Position numbers and translations under genes: made by a program
In this document: positions 17,647-26,595 of the stretch, in pieces
How the letters are laid out: the number at the start of each line of letters is the position of its first letter
Position numbering within the stretch: the first letter of the stretch is position 1
Origin: Caulobacter sp. Root1455
GTDB taxonomy: Bacteria > Pseudomonadota > Alphaproteobacteria > Caulobacterales > Caulobacteraceae
Direction: 5' to 3'
DNA: 64,000 bases
NCBI RefSeq assembly: GCF_001426905.1
Contig: NZ_LMFQ01000005.1
Location: 36,348 to 100,347 of the forward strand
Notes under the pieces: generated by a model
The model's database searches: none
What the model was told of the DNA's origin: nothing
Seen by the model: the letters and a program-made list of their open reading frames with translations, nothing else

Positions 17647-17888
17647 TGGCCGGCCTCGGAGACGGTCGGCGCGGCGCGGATGACAGCCCGCAGCAGCGCC
17701 TTGCGACGCGCGGGCAGGTCCGACGCCCGAAGCTCCAGCTCCGCGCCGGGCACGACCCGACCCTTGTGGCGATTGCCAAGGAAGAAGGTTTCGGCCCGGA
17801 TCTCCCGGGCGGTGATCTGGTGGATGCCGATGGATTCCAACAGGGCTGTCCAACGCGTCGCCTGACGCGTGTCCGGATGGTCGGACAT
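17643..17888 (-). CDS. Small protein of unknown function (81 aa)
   Basis: ATG at 17888. First of three minus-strand small genes. Charged sequence with ALLESIGIHQITAREIRAET and LPARRKALLRAVIRAA. No family recognised. Translational coupling to the coiled-coil gene (ATGA) argues it is real. Confidence 0.6.
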   Translation of the reverse strand: MSDHPDTRQATRWTALLESIGIHQITAREIRAETFFLGNRHKGRVVPGAELELRASDLPARRKALLRAVIRAAPTVSEAGQ

Positions 17889-18001
17889 GAGGTTCTTTCA
17901 GGCTGGCGATCCCGCATGGCGCGGGGCGATCACGAGCTCGGGCAGTATAGCGCGCTCACGCCCCAATAGCTCCGGCGCTTTTGGATCGCGCTGCAAAGAC
18001 G

Positions 18002-19285
18002 TCAGGGCCTTGGCGCGACCAGCAGGCGGCTGAGATTGGCCGGATAACGCTCCGCCAGGGTCGCGGCCTTGTCGGCCAGGGCCTCGTCGCCATAGGCCTG
18101 GGCCGCCGCCGCGAACAGCGGCAGGGCCTCGGATGAGGCGTCTTGCGGCTTCAGCTCGGGATAGGGGAAGCTGGCCTCCTGGCCGACATAGGGCGCCAGG
18201 AAGTCGAACGCCGCGCGCAGGCCGCGGCCGTCGGCGGTCCGGTAGCGCCAGAGGTCCAGGTCCACGCAGCGTCCGAACTGCGCCGTGCCGACCAGGGCCT
18301 CCAGCGCGAAATAGCTGTAATGCAGGGCGCGGGTGCGGGTCAGCTCCAGCGGCAGCGAGCCGTTCGGCGCGATCTGGGTCGCGATCCGCCGCGCGCCCGC
18401 CTCGGCCACCACCTGGCGGGCCACCGCATCCTGGCGGGCGAACAGCGAGAACCCGGCCAGTTGGTAGTCGAACCAGATGCCGTGATTGTTGGCGGCGGCC
18501 TGCTCCTCGCGGCCGTTGGGATCGGTGCGCATCCAGATGGTGTAGTCGGCGAACCAGCGCTCCAGGCCCTTCTGGTCGGCGTTCGACAGCGCCTTGGACG
18601 GGGCCAGCAGGCCGACGCCCTCGATCACCCGCAACAGACGATAGGTGTCGAGCACGCCCTCGGCCCGGCCCGTGGTGCGCCCCGGCACGCCCTGGGCGTA
18701 CTTGGCGTTGGGGTTCATCCGGGTGGCCGGATCCAGGAACCAGACGCGCAGCAGCTGGGCGGCCTTGGCCGCGTACCGCGCGTCGTCGGTGAACCAGTAG
18801 GCCAGGGACAAGGCCTCGACCGATGCGCTCATCGCGTCCAGGTCGGACACGTCGAAGGCGTTGGTGGCGCGCTCGGGATTGAACTCGCCGTCGCGGCGCA
18901 GATAGGGCTCGCCGTTCGGCCGGGTCGGGTCGGGCCACCAGTATGGGCCCATCGAGATATAGTCGTGCTTGTCGCCGCTGGGCGGGGTGCGGGTCTTGTC
19001 GACGACCGTATAGGTCGGCCCGGCCAGGGCGGCGTCGGCCCGCTTGATCACGGCGGCGTAGGCGGGCGCGACGGCGGGATCGGCGCGGTGGGCCTTGGCG
19101 TATTCCAGGCCCTCGGGGCTCCAGCGGAAGGTGCGGCGCCCGCCGAAGGCCGCGGCGGTTCCGTCGCCGCCCTGGCAGACGCCGGCCGGGGACGGCGGGA
19201 CCGAGGGATCGGCGGCGAAGGCGGGAACGACCGCGCCCAGCGACACCAGAGCCGCGAGGCCGACGACAGCCGCTTTCGTTCGCAT
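18002..19285 (-). CDS. Alginate lyase-family secreted protein
   Basis: 427 aa from the ATG at 19285. The signal peptide AAVVGLAALVSLGAVVPAFA ends at AFA-AD. The mature part is an all-alpha toroid typical of the alginate lyase superfamily: HDYISMGPYWWPDP, then NNHGIWFDYQLAGFSLFA, which matches the conserved NNHxxW active-site region, and later RTRALHYSYFALEALV. It would cleave alginate or a related uronate polymer in the periplasm. An operator-like palindrome lies upstream. The alginate-export-type porin at 31272-32636 is not adjacent. Confidence 0.86.
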   Translation of the reverse strand: MRTKAAVVGLAALVSLGAVVPAFAADPSVPPSPAGVCQGGDGTAAAFGGRRTFRWSPEGLEYAKAHRADPAVAPAYAAVIKRADAALAGPTYTVVDKTRTPPSGDKHDYISMGPYWWPDPTRPNGEPYLRRDGEFNPERATNAFDVSDLDAMSASVEALSLAYWFTDDARYAAKAAQLLRVWFLDPATRMNPNAKYAQGVPGRTTGRAEGVLDTYRLLRVIEGVGLLAPSKALSNADQKGLERWFADYTIWMRTDPNGREEQAAANNHGIWFDYQLAGFSLFARQDAVARQVVAEAGARRIATQIAPNGSLPLELTRTRALHYSYFALEALVGTAQFGRCVDLDLWRYRTADGRGLRAAFDFLAPYVGQEASFPYPELKPQDASSEALPLFAAAAQAYGDEALADKAATLAERYPANLSRLLVAPRP

Positions 19286-19762
19286 CCATCCGTCTCCCGA
19301 ACGCCTCGACGCGCCTTGGAGCCGGCGTCGCTTCGGTCGGCACCATAACGGGTCGGATGAGGGGCGCAAGTAATTGGCCTGACCAAACGTCGCATTTGGT
19401 CAGTTGAGTCGACAGGCCTCGTGGCCGGGTCGGTGGGCCTGGTGCGCCAGGCCGCGGCGGAGCTCCAGGGCGCGATCCGGCTCGGCGCGCGCCGTGGCCA
19501 ATTCTCCACAGTCCGACGCAATGCCTGATCACACATCACTTACTAGGTCGTTTTCCGTGCCCGAAAGCGGGGTTCGCCTGATTTCAGATCGGACGGCGCG
19601 CCCCGATAACGGTAACGGTCTTGAAGAAGCATCCCACCCATTGCACTAGTGTCTCAAGCGCGCTCCTCGCGTAGCGAGGATTTGGAACACGCGCGCCGTT
19701 CGTTCGAGGCCCGGAAAATTCACGAATGATCGGCTGTCGGCTCACGCTCTCCCAGCTTCTCA
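19286..19762. other. Intergenic region upstream of the alginate lyase-family gene
   Basis: About 480 bp with no convincing gene. It contains the palindrome at 19379-19403 and a short hairpin CCTCGCG-TA-GCGAGG region near 19665. Short open frames here have shadow-like composition and no ribosome-binding site. Confidence 0.5.
19379..19403. promoter_or_regulatory. Operator-like palindrome (FadR/GntR-type half-sites)
   Basis: Perfect 9-bp arms CTGACCAAA / TTTGGTCAG around a 7-bp spacer, 94 bp upstream of the alginate lyase-family start. Half-sites with TGGTC/GACCA are typical of GntR-family FadR-like repressors that often control uronate catabolism. No such regulator lies nearby. Confidence 0.5.
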
Positions 19763-19852
19763 TTGGCGTTGTTAACAACTGAAACGATCCGAGCAGCGTT
19801 TCGTCCGTTCCACCCTGGCGCCGTCGCGGGATTCGCCTACGGGGAGTCGGTC

Positions 19853-20197
19853 GTGGCGCAGCTTGAACTCCACAGTTATGATTTCTCGGTCGCCGACATC
19901 CGACCTTCCATCCGTTCGTATCTGCTCGCCCCCTGGTTTCGCAGCGACATACCGATGACAAATCTTGAGATCCGAGTTGCCGCGCTGCAGTTCCTCAGTC
20001 TCCGCCTCTGCGCGGCGCTGTCGCTCGAACAGCTCGAAGAAATCCGACAGTCGACCCTCGACGGCGTCCGGGCGTCGGATCTCGAATCGATGCAGATGCA
20101 ATCGGAGTTCCTGAAGCTGCTCGACGACGCCATCGACCGGGCGCGCCAGAAGCAAGCCGCCGCGGCCACGATCAAGAATTCGGTTCACCTGGCCTGA
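19853..20197 (+). CDS. Hypothetical protein (about 114 aa)
   Basis: Start uncertain. A GTG at 19853 has GGGGAG six bases upstream and is preferred; a TTG at 19763 would add 30 residues. The C-terminal half is helical (LCAALSLEQLEEIRQSTLDG, EFLKLLDDAIDRARQKQAAA). No family recognised. The opposite strand is also open but its protein is Arg/His/Gln rich and looks like a shadow. Confidence 0.5.
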   Translation: MAQLELHSYDFSVADIRPSIRSYLLAPWFRSDIPMTNLEIRVAALQFLSLRLCAALSLEQLEEIRQSTLDGVRASDLESMQMQSEFLKLLDDAIDRARQKQAAAATIKNSVHLA

Positions 20198-20436
20198 CGC
20201 AAATCAAGCGGTCATAAGGGTTTTCGCGTCTCGTCCTAGGGTTTGGCCCGATGGCGTTCGCGCCACGGCGGCCGCAATCTGGCTGGGCTCGCTCGTCAAG
20301 GCGTCACCCCCGATTTCCCTTGGCAAGCCGCGGCTCGCTCATCCCCCAAGAGCGCCGTCGTGGTCGCGAGTCGAGAGCCGGCCCGCATGTCCCGACGCAT
20401 GTGTCGGGTCGGCTCTCCCTCGACCCTTGAACAGGA

Positions 20437-21495
20437 TCAATCCTCGCCTTCGGGCAGGAGCGGAGCCCAGGCCTCCAGGGCCAGGCCCGGTTCGGCATTG
20501 CGCAGCGACAGATGCCCCTTCAGGAACTCGAGACGCAGACGCATGCCCTCGAGCCCGACGCCGGGAATGCTGTCGCGCCTCGGCGGCAGGCCGGAGCCGA
20601 AATCGCGAACCGTCAGCAGAACCATCTCGCCGGCGACCCGCAGTCGAACGACCGCCTGCTGGCTGCCGGAATGACTGTGGACGTTGGCCAGGGCTTCCTG
20701 AACCACGCGGTAGAGCGCGATCTCGGTGGCGTGAGACAGTCGTGGAAAATCGTCCGGAATGTCGATCGTCACCGCCACGTCCCCGCGTCGCGAGAAGCCG
20801 GTCGCGAACTGTCGGATCGCCGCGGCGAGCCCCAGGTGCTCCAGCGCCGGGGGGTGGAGCAGATAGGCGAAGCTGCGGATCTCGTCCAAGGCGCTGGACA
20901 GCAGGCCCGACACCTCGTCTCGGACCAGGCCGGTGCTGACCGGATCCTTGGCGTCCAGCCGCCGCAACATCAGTTTCGCGCCCGCCAGATGCTGAGCGGT
21001 GCTGTCGTGCAGCTCTCGCGCGATGCGCCGTCGTTCCGAATCCTCGGCATGCAGGAGGCGCGCCGTGGCCTCCCGCAATCCCAGCTCCGCCCGCCGCTGG
21101 ATGGAGATGTCGTCGTGGGTCACGATCAGGAAGGGTTGGTCCCGGTGGCCGACACGCACCGCCGACAACTTCACCCAGCACGAACCGGTGTCGAGCGGCA
21201 TGACGTATTCGTGCCGAAAGGGTCCGTCGCCCCCGGCGATCAGCGCCCGCAGGCCGGCGGCCACCGCGGCGGCGCCGGGCGTGCCCAGCCGATCGCAGAA
21301 GTTCAGATAGTTGCAGCCGACGCCGTGGTTGGCGATCTTGAGGTCGTTGAAATCCACGAACTGAACCCAGGCGTCGTTCACCGCCAGGATCTCGCCGGTT
21401 GCATCCACGACCGCGACGTTCGCCGTGAAGGCGTCCAGGGCCGACTCGTAGAACGCCGGGTCGAACCCGCCGGTCATGCTCTTGCCCGTGTGCAT
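20437..21495 (-). CDS. Sensor histidine kinase (PAS + HisKA_3 + HATPase)
   Basis: 352 aa, cytoplasmic with no membrane segment. Residues about 15-135 are a PAS domain with GVGCNYLNFCDR. The dimerisation domain is HisKA_3: EDSERRRIARELHDSTAQHL, phosphoacceptor His163. The ATPase has ALYRVVQEALANVHSHSGS (N box) and TVRDFGSGLPP plus GVGLEGMRLRLEFLKG (G boxes). This is the NarX/DevS/DegS type. It follows the response regulator by 20 bp and surely pairs with it. The input signal is unknown. Confidence 0.93.
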   Translation of the reverse strand: MHTGKSMTGGFDPAFYESALDAFTANVAVVDATGEILAVNDAWVQFVDFNDLKIANHGVGCNYLNFCDRLGTPGAAAVAAGLRALIAGGDGPFRHEYVMPLDTGSCWVKLSAVRVGHRDQPFLIVTHDDISIQRRAELGLREATARLLHAEDSERRRIARELHDSTAQHLAGAKLMLRRLDAKDPVSTGLVRDEVSGLLSSALDEIRSFAYLLHPPALEHLGLAAAIRQFATGFSRRGDVAVTIDIPDDFPRLSHATEIALYRVVQEALANVHSHSGSQQAVVRLRVAGEMVLLTVRDFGSGLPPRRDSIPGVGLEGMRLRLEFLKGHLSLRNAEPGLALEAWAPLLPEGED

Positions 21496-21515
21496 TCAGC
21501 GGAGTCTCGGGATGG

Positions 21516-22184
21516 CTAGGCCTCGATCAGCTTGTTGCGGATCGCATAGCGCACGATGTCCGCCAGTGAATGGGCGCCCAGCTTCCGCATGATGTTGCCG
21601 CGGTGGCTCTCGACGGTCTTGACGCTGATGTCGAGCATCGAGGCGATGACCTTGTTGCTGCGGGACTCGGCCAGCAGCTGGACGATCAGCAGCTCGCGCG
21701 TCGTCAGGGTCTCGGACCCTTCGATCACTTCCCCCAGCCCATGGCCGCCGGGCGAAAGGTATCCGCGCAGCACGGCGTCGGTGATCCCGGGGCAGAAGTA
21801 GGGCTTGTGGTTCAGCAGGGACGCCACGGCGGCGATGATGTTGTCGGTCGAGGCCGACTTGAGCACGAAGCCGCGCGCGCCGGCGCTGAACACCTCGCGC
21901 ACCAGCTGCTCGCTGTCGTGCATGGTGAAGATCAGCAGCTCGGTATGGGTCTTCAGCTTGCGAACGTCGCGGGCGACGATCACGCCGCTCAGATCGGGCA
22001 TGCTGATGTCGAGGATCATGACGTCCGGAACCAGTTCCTTGGCCAGGCGGACGGCGTCACGTCCGTTCGAGGCCTCGCCGCAGATGGTCCAACCCGGCTG
22101 GGATTCCAGCGCCTCGCGCAGCCCTGCCCGGACGATCGAGTGATCGTCGGCGAGCAGAATGGTCGGGGTGCTAGGCAAGGGCAT
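21516..22184 (-). CDS. NarL/FixJ-family response regulator
   Basis: 222 aa. The receiver domain has ILLADDHSIVRAGL, phosphoacceptor Asp59 in VMILDISMPDLSG, the threonine in LLIFTMHDSEQ and the lysine in GFVLKSAS. The output domain is a LuxR-type HTH (LTTRELLIVQLLAESRSNKV, then ISVKTVESHRGNIMRKLG). It is the first gene of the pair with the histidine kinase. The regulon is unknown. Confidence 0.94.
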   Translation of the reverse strand: MPLPSTPTILLADDHSIVRAGLREALESQPGWTICGEASNGRDAVRLAKELVPDVMILDISMPDLSGVIVARDVRKLKTHTELLIFTMHDSEQLVREVFSAGARGFVLKSASTDNIIAAVASLLNHKPYFCPGITDAVLRGYLSPGGHGLGEVIEGSETLTTRELLIVQLLAESRSNKVIASMLDISVKTVESHRGNIMRKLGAHSLADIVRYAIRNKLIEA

Positions 22185-22857
22185 CTTCGATTCCCGCTCC
22201 GATGGAAAAGTGTACTACAATCGTCTGCTTTTAGCTGAAATGCCTGCGGAGTTTTCTGCGCAAGGTTGTGAAAAACCCTATCGACGAACTTCCAGTCACC
22301 CCGCGAAACTCGTGTGCATTCCTGGGCGAAATCAGGGTGCGCCGACGACGAGATGGGCCGTCAGGCTGGGCGCCAGCCGGCCAATAGGGCCGGTTTGCAG
22401 ACTTGGCGCCGTCTTCGGTGGCCGCTTCCTCCAGGAGGGTGGAGGAAATCGCCTCGAAACTCTGGGGGAATTGGCGGCAGGCCCTCGTGGACAGGCCCGC
22501 CCGCGGCGCAATCGGATCGATCGACGGCGCAACCGACGCCTGGGGTTTTCCCGCCGCAAATCTCGGCGAAATATCCAATCCCCCGGCGAAAAGCGCCTCG
22601 CCCGTGAAGGTTGTGGCCACTCCACGCATCTAAAAGCTCTTCCCTCTGCCCGGAAAGCACGGTTGCAGTGCTTGGGCGTGGTAATCTACCCGGTAAAACC
22701 CTTAGTCGACCCTCCTAAATCCCCCGATGGTTTGATGGTCGGGCCGATCCGCGACGCAAATACTGGGGCTTCCGGAAAAGGGGTAGGATTTCACCTGATT
22801 GTTCAGGCTCGGCCGGCGCCCAAAGTTGACGGCGACACCCGCTGAAGGCCGTCCGTC
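22185..22857. other. Long intergenic region without a convincing gene
   Basis: About 670 bp between the divergent response-regulator and Omp85-like genes. Overlapping short open frames exist on both strands, the longest about 130-230 codons, but none has a good ribosome-binding site or a recognisable protein, and composition is mixed. Local A/T-richer stretches at 22200-22270 and 22620-22760 probably hold the two promoters. A 76-codon frame ending at 22633 (start TTG 22403) has the most protein-like composition but is unsupported. Confidence 0.5.
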
Positions 22858-23967
22858 ATGCGAAGCCTGCTCCTCTGCGGATTTCTCATCGCTTTGCCGA
22901 CGGCCCTGCGAGCGCAGGATGTCGAGATCTCCACCACCAGTCTGCGCACGCCGGTGGAGCAGGTCGGGGGGCAGAAGGCCAGCTTCGTGGCCATGCCCAT
23001 CCCGCTGTCGAACCCGGCGATCGGCACCGGCCTGGGCGTGGCCGCGCTCGCGATCTACCAGCCCCAGGGTTCGGTGCGGCCTTGGACCAGCGGCGCGGGC
23101 GGGCTCTATACCGACAGCAAGAGCTGGGGCGCCGTGGTGTTCCAGAAGGCCTATCTGGGCGGCGACAAATATCGGGTCGCCGCCGGGGCCGGAACCGGGG
23201 TCTTCAATGTCGACTTCTTCGGCATCGGCTCGGACGCGGGCTCCGACGGGCGCTCGATCGCCCTGGAACAGAAGGTCAGCGGCGCGGTCGTCGAAGTGCT
23301 GTCGCACCTAGGCACGAACGTCCACGTCGGCCTTCGCTATCGCTACATCAAGATGGACTCGACGTTCGACACCGCCAGCCTGTTTCCCAATTTGCAGTTG
23401 CCGCAGATCCAGCTCCAGAGCCAGGTTTCGCAACTGGGCCTCGCCGGCGAATTCGACACCCGGAACAGCGAGTACTTCCCCCAGTCCGGCCTCTACGCCA
23501 ACGCCCAGTGGCTGGTGTCCGCCGACGCCCTGGGCAGCGACTTCGACTACCCGCGGTTCACCGGAGCGGTGAACGGTTATCACAGCGTCAACGACAAGAC
23601 CGTGCTGGCCTGGCGAGGGTCGGTCTGCCGGGCGGGAGAGAACGGGCCGTTCTACGACCTGTGCAACTACGGCCAGAGCAACGACCTGCGCGGCTACACC
23701 GCGGGGCAATATCGCGACCACGCCATGTTCGCGGTCCAGGCCGAGGTCCGGCGCAAGATCCACGGGCGCTTCGGCGCGGTGGCCTTCGTCGGTGTCGGCG
23801 AGGTGGCCAACGAGTTCTCGAAGATGAACCCCAAGGACCTCCTGCCCGCGGCCGGCGTCGGCGCCCGCTTCGAGGCCTCCACCAAATACCACGTCAACCT
23901 CAGCATCGACTACGCCATCGGGGACGGCTCCTCGGCGCTCTACTTCTATGTCGGCGAGGCCTTCTGA
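22858..23967 (+). CDS. Omp85/BamA-like outer-membrane beta-barrel protein
   Basis: 369 aa. The signal peptide LLLCGFLIALPTALRA is followed by a barrel that starts at once, with no POTRA domains. Features of the Omp85 C-terminal domain are repeated amphipathic strands, a QLGLAGEFDTRNSEYFPQSG motif (DTRN...FPxxG), DLRGYTAGQYRDH (the LRGY motif of strand-loop 6) and a terminal Phe. The length fits a stand-alone 16-strand barrel. Function unknown; possibly lipid or protein export. An EF-hand protein follows 88 bp later. Confidence 0.85.
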   Translation: MRSLLLCGFLIALPTALRAQDVEISTTSLRTPVEQVGGQKASFVAMPIPLSNPAIGTGLGVAALAIYQPQGSVRPWTSGAGGLYTDSKSWGAVVFQKAYLGGDKYRVAAGAGTGVFNVDFFGIGSDAGSDGRSIALEQKVSGAVVEVLSHLGTNVHVGLRYRYIKMDSTFDTASLFPNLQLPQIQLQSQVSQLGLAGEFDTRNSEYFPQSGLYANAQWLVSADALGSDFDYPRFTGAVNGYHSVNDKTVLAWRGSVCRAGENGPFYDLCNYGQSNDLRGYTAGQYRDHAMFAVQAEVRRKIHGRFGAVAFVGVGEVANEFSKMNPKDLLPAAGVGARFEASTKYHVNLSIDYAIGDGSSALYFYVGEAF

Positions 23968-24055
23968 TGATCGTCGCGCGGAGATCTCGCGACGGCCAGG
24001 CCGCGCGATCCCCCTGATTTCACCGAGGGCCGAGGCCCGTTCCTTGGAGGTTCAT

Positions 24056-24475
24056 ATGCGTAGACTCGTGCTCATCACCGCCGTGGCGTTGCTGTCGACG
24101 TCCGCCGCGAACGCCCAGCAACTGCTCGCCGACACCAACAAGGACGGCAAGGTGACGCAGAAGGAATATCAGGACAGCCGCCGGACCTTCCTGATGCGCG
24201 CCGACAAGGATAAGGACGGCAAGCTCAGCGCGGCCGAATGGACCAAGGGCGCGGAGCAGGTGCGCAACGAGGTCCGCGCCGAGGGCGTCGACGGCTGGCC
24301 GAAGATCGGCAAGGCGGGGCTCTTCGGCATCCTCGACACCGACAAGGACGGCTTCGTGACCCCGGCCGAGGTCGACGCCTATTATGGCCCGAGGTTCGCC
24401 AAGTTCGACCTGAACCACGACGGCTTCGTCACGCGCACGGAAGCCGCCAAAGTCCAGAAGGCGGTCGGCGACTAG
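24056..24475 (+). CDS. Secreted EF-hand calcium-binding protein
   Basis: 139 aa from the ATG at 24056 behind TTGGAGG. Signal peptide MRRLVLITAVALLSTSAANA. Four EF-hand loops are visible: DTNKDGKVTQKE, DKDKDGKLSAAE, DTDKDGFVTPAE and DLNHDGFVTRTE, each with Asp at 1, 3, 5 and Glu at 12. It would bind calcium in the periplasm. It may be co-expressed with the barrel gene upstream. Confidence 0.9.
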   Translation: MRRLVLITAVALLSTSAANAQQLLADTNKDGKVTQKEYQDSRRTFLMRADKDKDGKLSAAEWTKGAEQVRNEVRAEGVDGWPKIGKAGLFGILDTDKDGFVTPAEVDAYYGPRFAKFDLNHDGFVTRTEAAKVQKAVGD

Positions 24476-24516
24476 GCCGTCGCCGGCGATCTTCGAACGC
24501 GTTTCCATTCCGTCAC

Positions 24517-24542
24517 GGCCCGTCGACCATCGTCGGCGGGCC
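24517..24542. terminator. Hairpin between convergent genes
   Basis: 11-bp arms GGCCCGTCGAC / GTCGGCGGGCC with one mismatch and a 4-base CATC loop, between the EF-hand gene end (24475) and the convergent HAD gene end (24550). No T-run follows, so termination by it is only likely. Confidence 0.5.
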
Positions 24543-24549
24543 CGTCCGC

Positions 24550-25479
24550 CTAGAGGGTCTTGTCCCGAAACAGCCGCGACCAGTCGTCCTTCATGCTGAC
24601 GATCGTCCAGCCTCGCTCGATCGCCGTGGTCATGGCCACGTCCAGCTTTCCGACGTGGGTGTCCTTGTCGTAGGCGTATTCACGCTCCGGGTCGTCGTGA
24701 TGCAGCAGCATCGGCAGGCGTCGGCCGGGACCCGAGGCGGTGTATTCGAGCATCGCCAGGTCGCCGTCGGAATTACCGAACGCCACGATGGGCCGTCGGC
24801 CAATGTGCAGGGCGATATTGACCGGCTTTTCCGAATACTCGTTGAACGACTGCAGTTCGGGCAGCTTGCGGATCTCGCCGCGGCGGCCGTTCAGCCGGAA
24901 CTCGGTCTTGCCGCTGGAGCCGATCACCCGCTCACGCGGCACGCCGTAGATCTGCTCGCTGAACATCCGGACGATGTCGGTCCCGCCGGCGGTGACGATG
25001 AAGTTGCGAAAGTCGTTGGCCGCCAGATAGGCCAGCAGCTCGCGCATCGGCTGGTAGGCGAGGGCGGTGTAGGGCCTGTCGAAACGGGGGTGCCGCGCCT
25101 CGACCAGCCAGGTCGCCACCTCCAGCGCGAAGGCCTCCTCGGTGGCGTGGGCGTGCAGGTGCAGCAACAGCTCGACCACCGCCTGCTTTCCGCAGGCGGC
25201 CAGCCCCGCCATGTCCTGGTTGACGAACGCCTGGAAGACCGGCTTGGCGGCCAGTTCGGGATGTGACGCCGCCATGTGCCTGGCCCGCTCCAGGGCGAAC
25301 ATCCCCTGGGCGTAGAGCGGATGCTCGACCCACAGGGTGCCGTCGTTGTCGAACACCGCGATGCGGTCGGCGGGGGCCACGTAGTCGCGACCGCCGGGGC
25401 GGGTCACACGGGCGACGAAGTCCAGGATCTTCCGCCTAGGCGAGGTGTCGGCCCAACTCGGTAACGGCACTTTGGTCAT
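24550..25479 (-). CDS. HAD-superfamily hydrolase of the sulfatase module
   Basis: 309 aa from the ATG at 25479. Motif I is VFDNDGTLWVEHP (DxDGT). Motif II is the threonine of NFIVTAGGTD. The lysine of SGKTEF and motif IV GNSDGDLAMLEYT (GxSDxD) follow. The C-terminus ERGWTIVSMKDDWSRLF has a near-copy in the gene stump at 27223-27333. It lies 17 bp after the formylglycine-generating enzyme gene in the same direction. It is a phosphatase-like enzyme; substrate unknown. Confidence 0.88.
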   Translation of the reverse strand: MTKVPLPSWADTSPRRKILDFVARVTRPGGRDYVAPADRIAVFDNDGTLWVEHPLYAQGMFALERARHMAASHPELAAKPVFQAFVNQDMAGLAACGKQAVVELLLHLHAHATEEAFALEVATWLVEARHPRFDRPYTALAYQPMRELLAYLAANDFRNFIVTAGGTDIVRMFSEQIYGVPRERVIGSSGKTEFRLNGRRGEIRKLPELQSFNEYSEKPVNIALHIGRRPIVAFGNSDGDLAMLEYTASGPGRRLPMLLHHDDPEREYAYDKDTHVGKLDVAMTTAIERGWTIVSMKDDWSRLFRDKTL

Positions 25480-25496
25480 GGTCGCCTCCGAGCGGC

Positions 25497-26480
25497 TCAG
25501 ACGCGGGATCTGACAATGCAGCGAAAACCCACATGCGACGCCGAGGTGTCGATCGGCTGCGCGTGTCGCGCCGCCGGCCGATAGCGTTTGCAGTAATTCG
25601 GCGCGCATAGATGCGAGCCGCCCTTCAGAACCTTCCTGGGGATCGGAAGCCCTCCGGCCTCGCAACTGTCCTCCTCGAGCCCGCCCCGTGGATTCTTGGC
25701 CGCGCAGCAGCGGGGCGCCTCGGCCCCCGCGTCGGGCGTCGACCACCAGTCGGCCGTCCATTCCCAGACGTTGCCGATCATGTCGTGGAGGCCGTAGCCG
25801 TTGGGCGGATAGGCGCCGACCGGCGACGTCCTGGCCCAACCGTCGTCCAAGGTGTTCTGATGGGGGAACGCGCCCTGCCAGGTGTTGGCCATGTGGCGGC
25901 CGCCGCGCAGGAACGTGTCGCCCCAGGCGAACTCGGCTTCGTCCAGACCACCGCGAGCCGCCAATTCCCACTCCGCCTCGGTCGGAATCTCCACCCCCGC
26001 CCACGCGGCGTAGGCCAGGACGTCGACCCAGGCGACGTGGACCACCGGATGATCGCCCAGACCCTGGATGTCGCTTCCCGGGCCATAGGGACACCGCCAG
26101 TTGGCGCCCTGGACGAAGGCCCACCATTGCAGATGATGATGCAGATCGACCGGTCCGCGCGGCGGAGAGAACACCATCGACGAAGCGACCAGCAGGGCCG
26201 GATCGGCGCCGGGATAGTCCTTCGGATCGGGCGGCAGTTCGGCGAAGGTGACATAGCCCGTGGCGTCCACGAACCGCGCGAATTGCTGATTGGTCACAGG
26301 GCTGGGATCGATCCAGAACCCATCGACCGAGACCCGGCGCGACGGCCGCTCCTCGGGGTAGTGATCGTCCGATCCCATGGTGAAGACGCCGCCGGGGATC
26401 CAGGTCATCGCTTCCCGAAGCGGCTGGCGCCAGGTTTTCGCGGGCGGGGCGGACAGGGCGGAATCGCCGAGGTTCTTCAT
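25497..26480 (-). CDS. Formylglycine-generating enzyme (sulfatase maturation, SUMF1 family)
   Basis: 327 aa from the ATG at 26480. It oxidises the active-site cysteine of sulfatases to formylglycine. The opening MTWIPGGVFTMGSDDHYPEE and the motifs IPTEAEWELAARGG and MIGNVWEWTADWW are family hallmarks. The C-terminal SHLCAPNYCKRYRPAAR keeps both active-site cysteines of oxygen-dependent FGE (C-x4-C), followed by SHVGFRC. The obvious client is the sulfatase at 27470, whose CTAGR motif has the target cysteine. Confidence 0.94.
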   Translation of the reverse strand: MKNLGDSALSAPPAKTWRQPLREAMTWIPGGVFTMGSDDHYPEERPSRRVSVDGFWIDPSPVTNQQFARFVDATGYVTFAELPPDPKDYPGADPALLVASSMVFSPPRGPVDLHHHLQWWAFVQGANWRCPYGPGSDIQGLGDHPVVHVAWVDVLAYAAWAGVEIPTEAEWELAARGGLDEAEFAWGDTFLRGGRHMANTWQGAFPHQNTLDDGWARTSPVGAYPPNGYGLHDMIGNVWEWTADWWSTPDAGAEAPRCCAAKNPRGGLEEDSCEAGGLPIPRKVLKGGSHLCAPNYCKRYRPAARHAQPIDTSASHVGFRCIVRSRV

Positions 26481-26490
26481 GCGCCCCCCG

Positions 26491-26595
26491 TCAGCCGAAC
26501 GGACCGTCGCGGAAGACCATGTCGGGGAGGGCAGGGCCATCCACGTCCAGCGAACCGTCATGAGCGGCTGCGAGCGGGACGTGTGACTCTGGCAT
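26491..26595 (-). CDS. Possible 34-aa small protein ahead of the FGE gene
   Basis: ATG at 26595 with GGAGG six bases upstream, stop 10 bp before the FGE start. The peptide begins MPESHVPLAAAHDGSLDVDG and ends PDMVFRDGPFG. No family recognised. The strong ribosome-binding site and operon position argue that it is translated, either as a small protein or as a leader for FGE. Confidence 0.4.
   Translation of the reverse strand: MPESHVPLAAAHDGSLDVDGPALPDMVFRDGPFG

Noticed and set aside
22159..22845. 228-codon plus-strand frame upstream of the Omp85-like gene
   Set aside because: It begins inside the response regulator gene on the opposite strand, lacks a ribosome-binding site and has an unpatterned composition.
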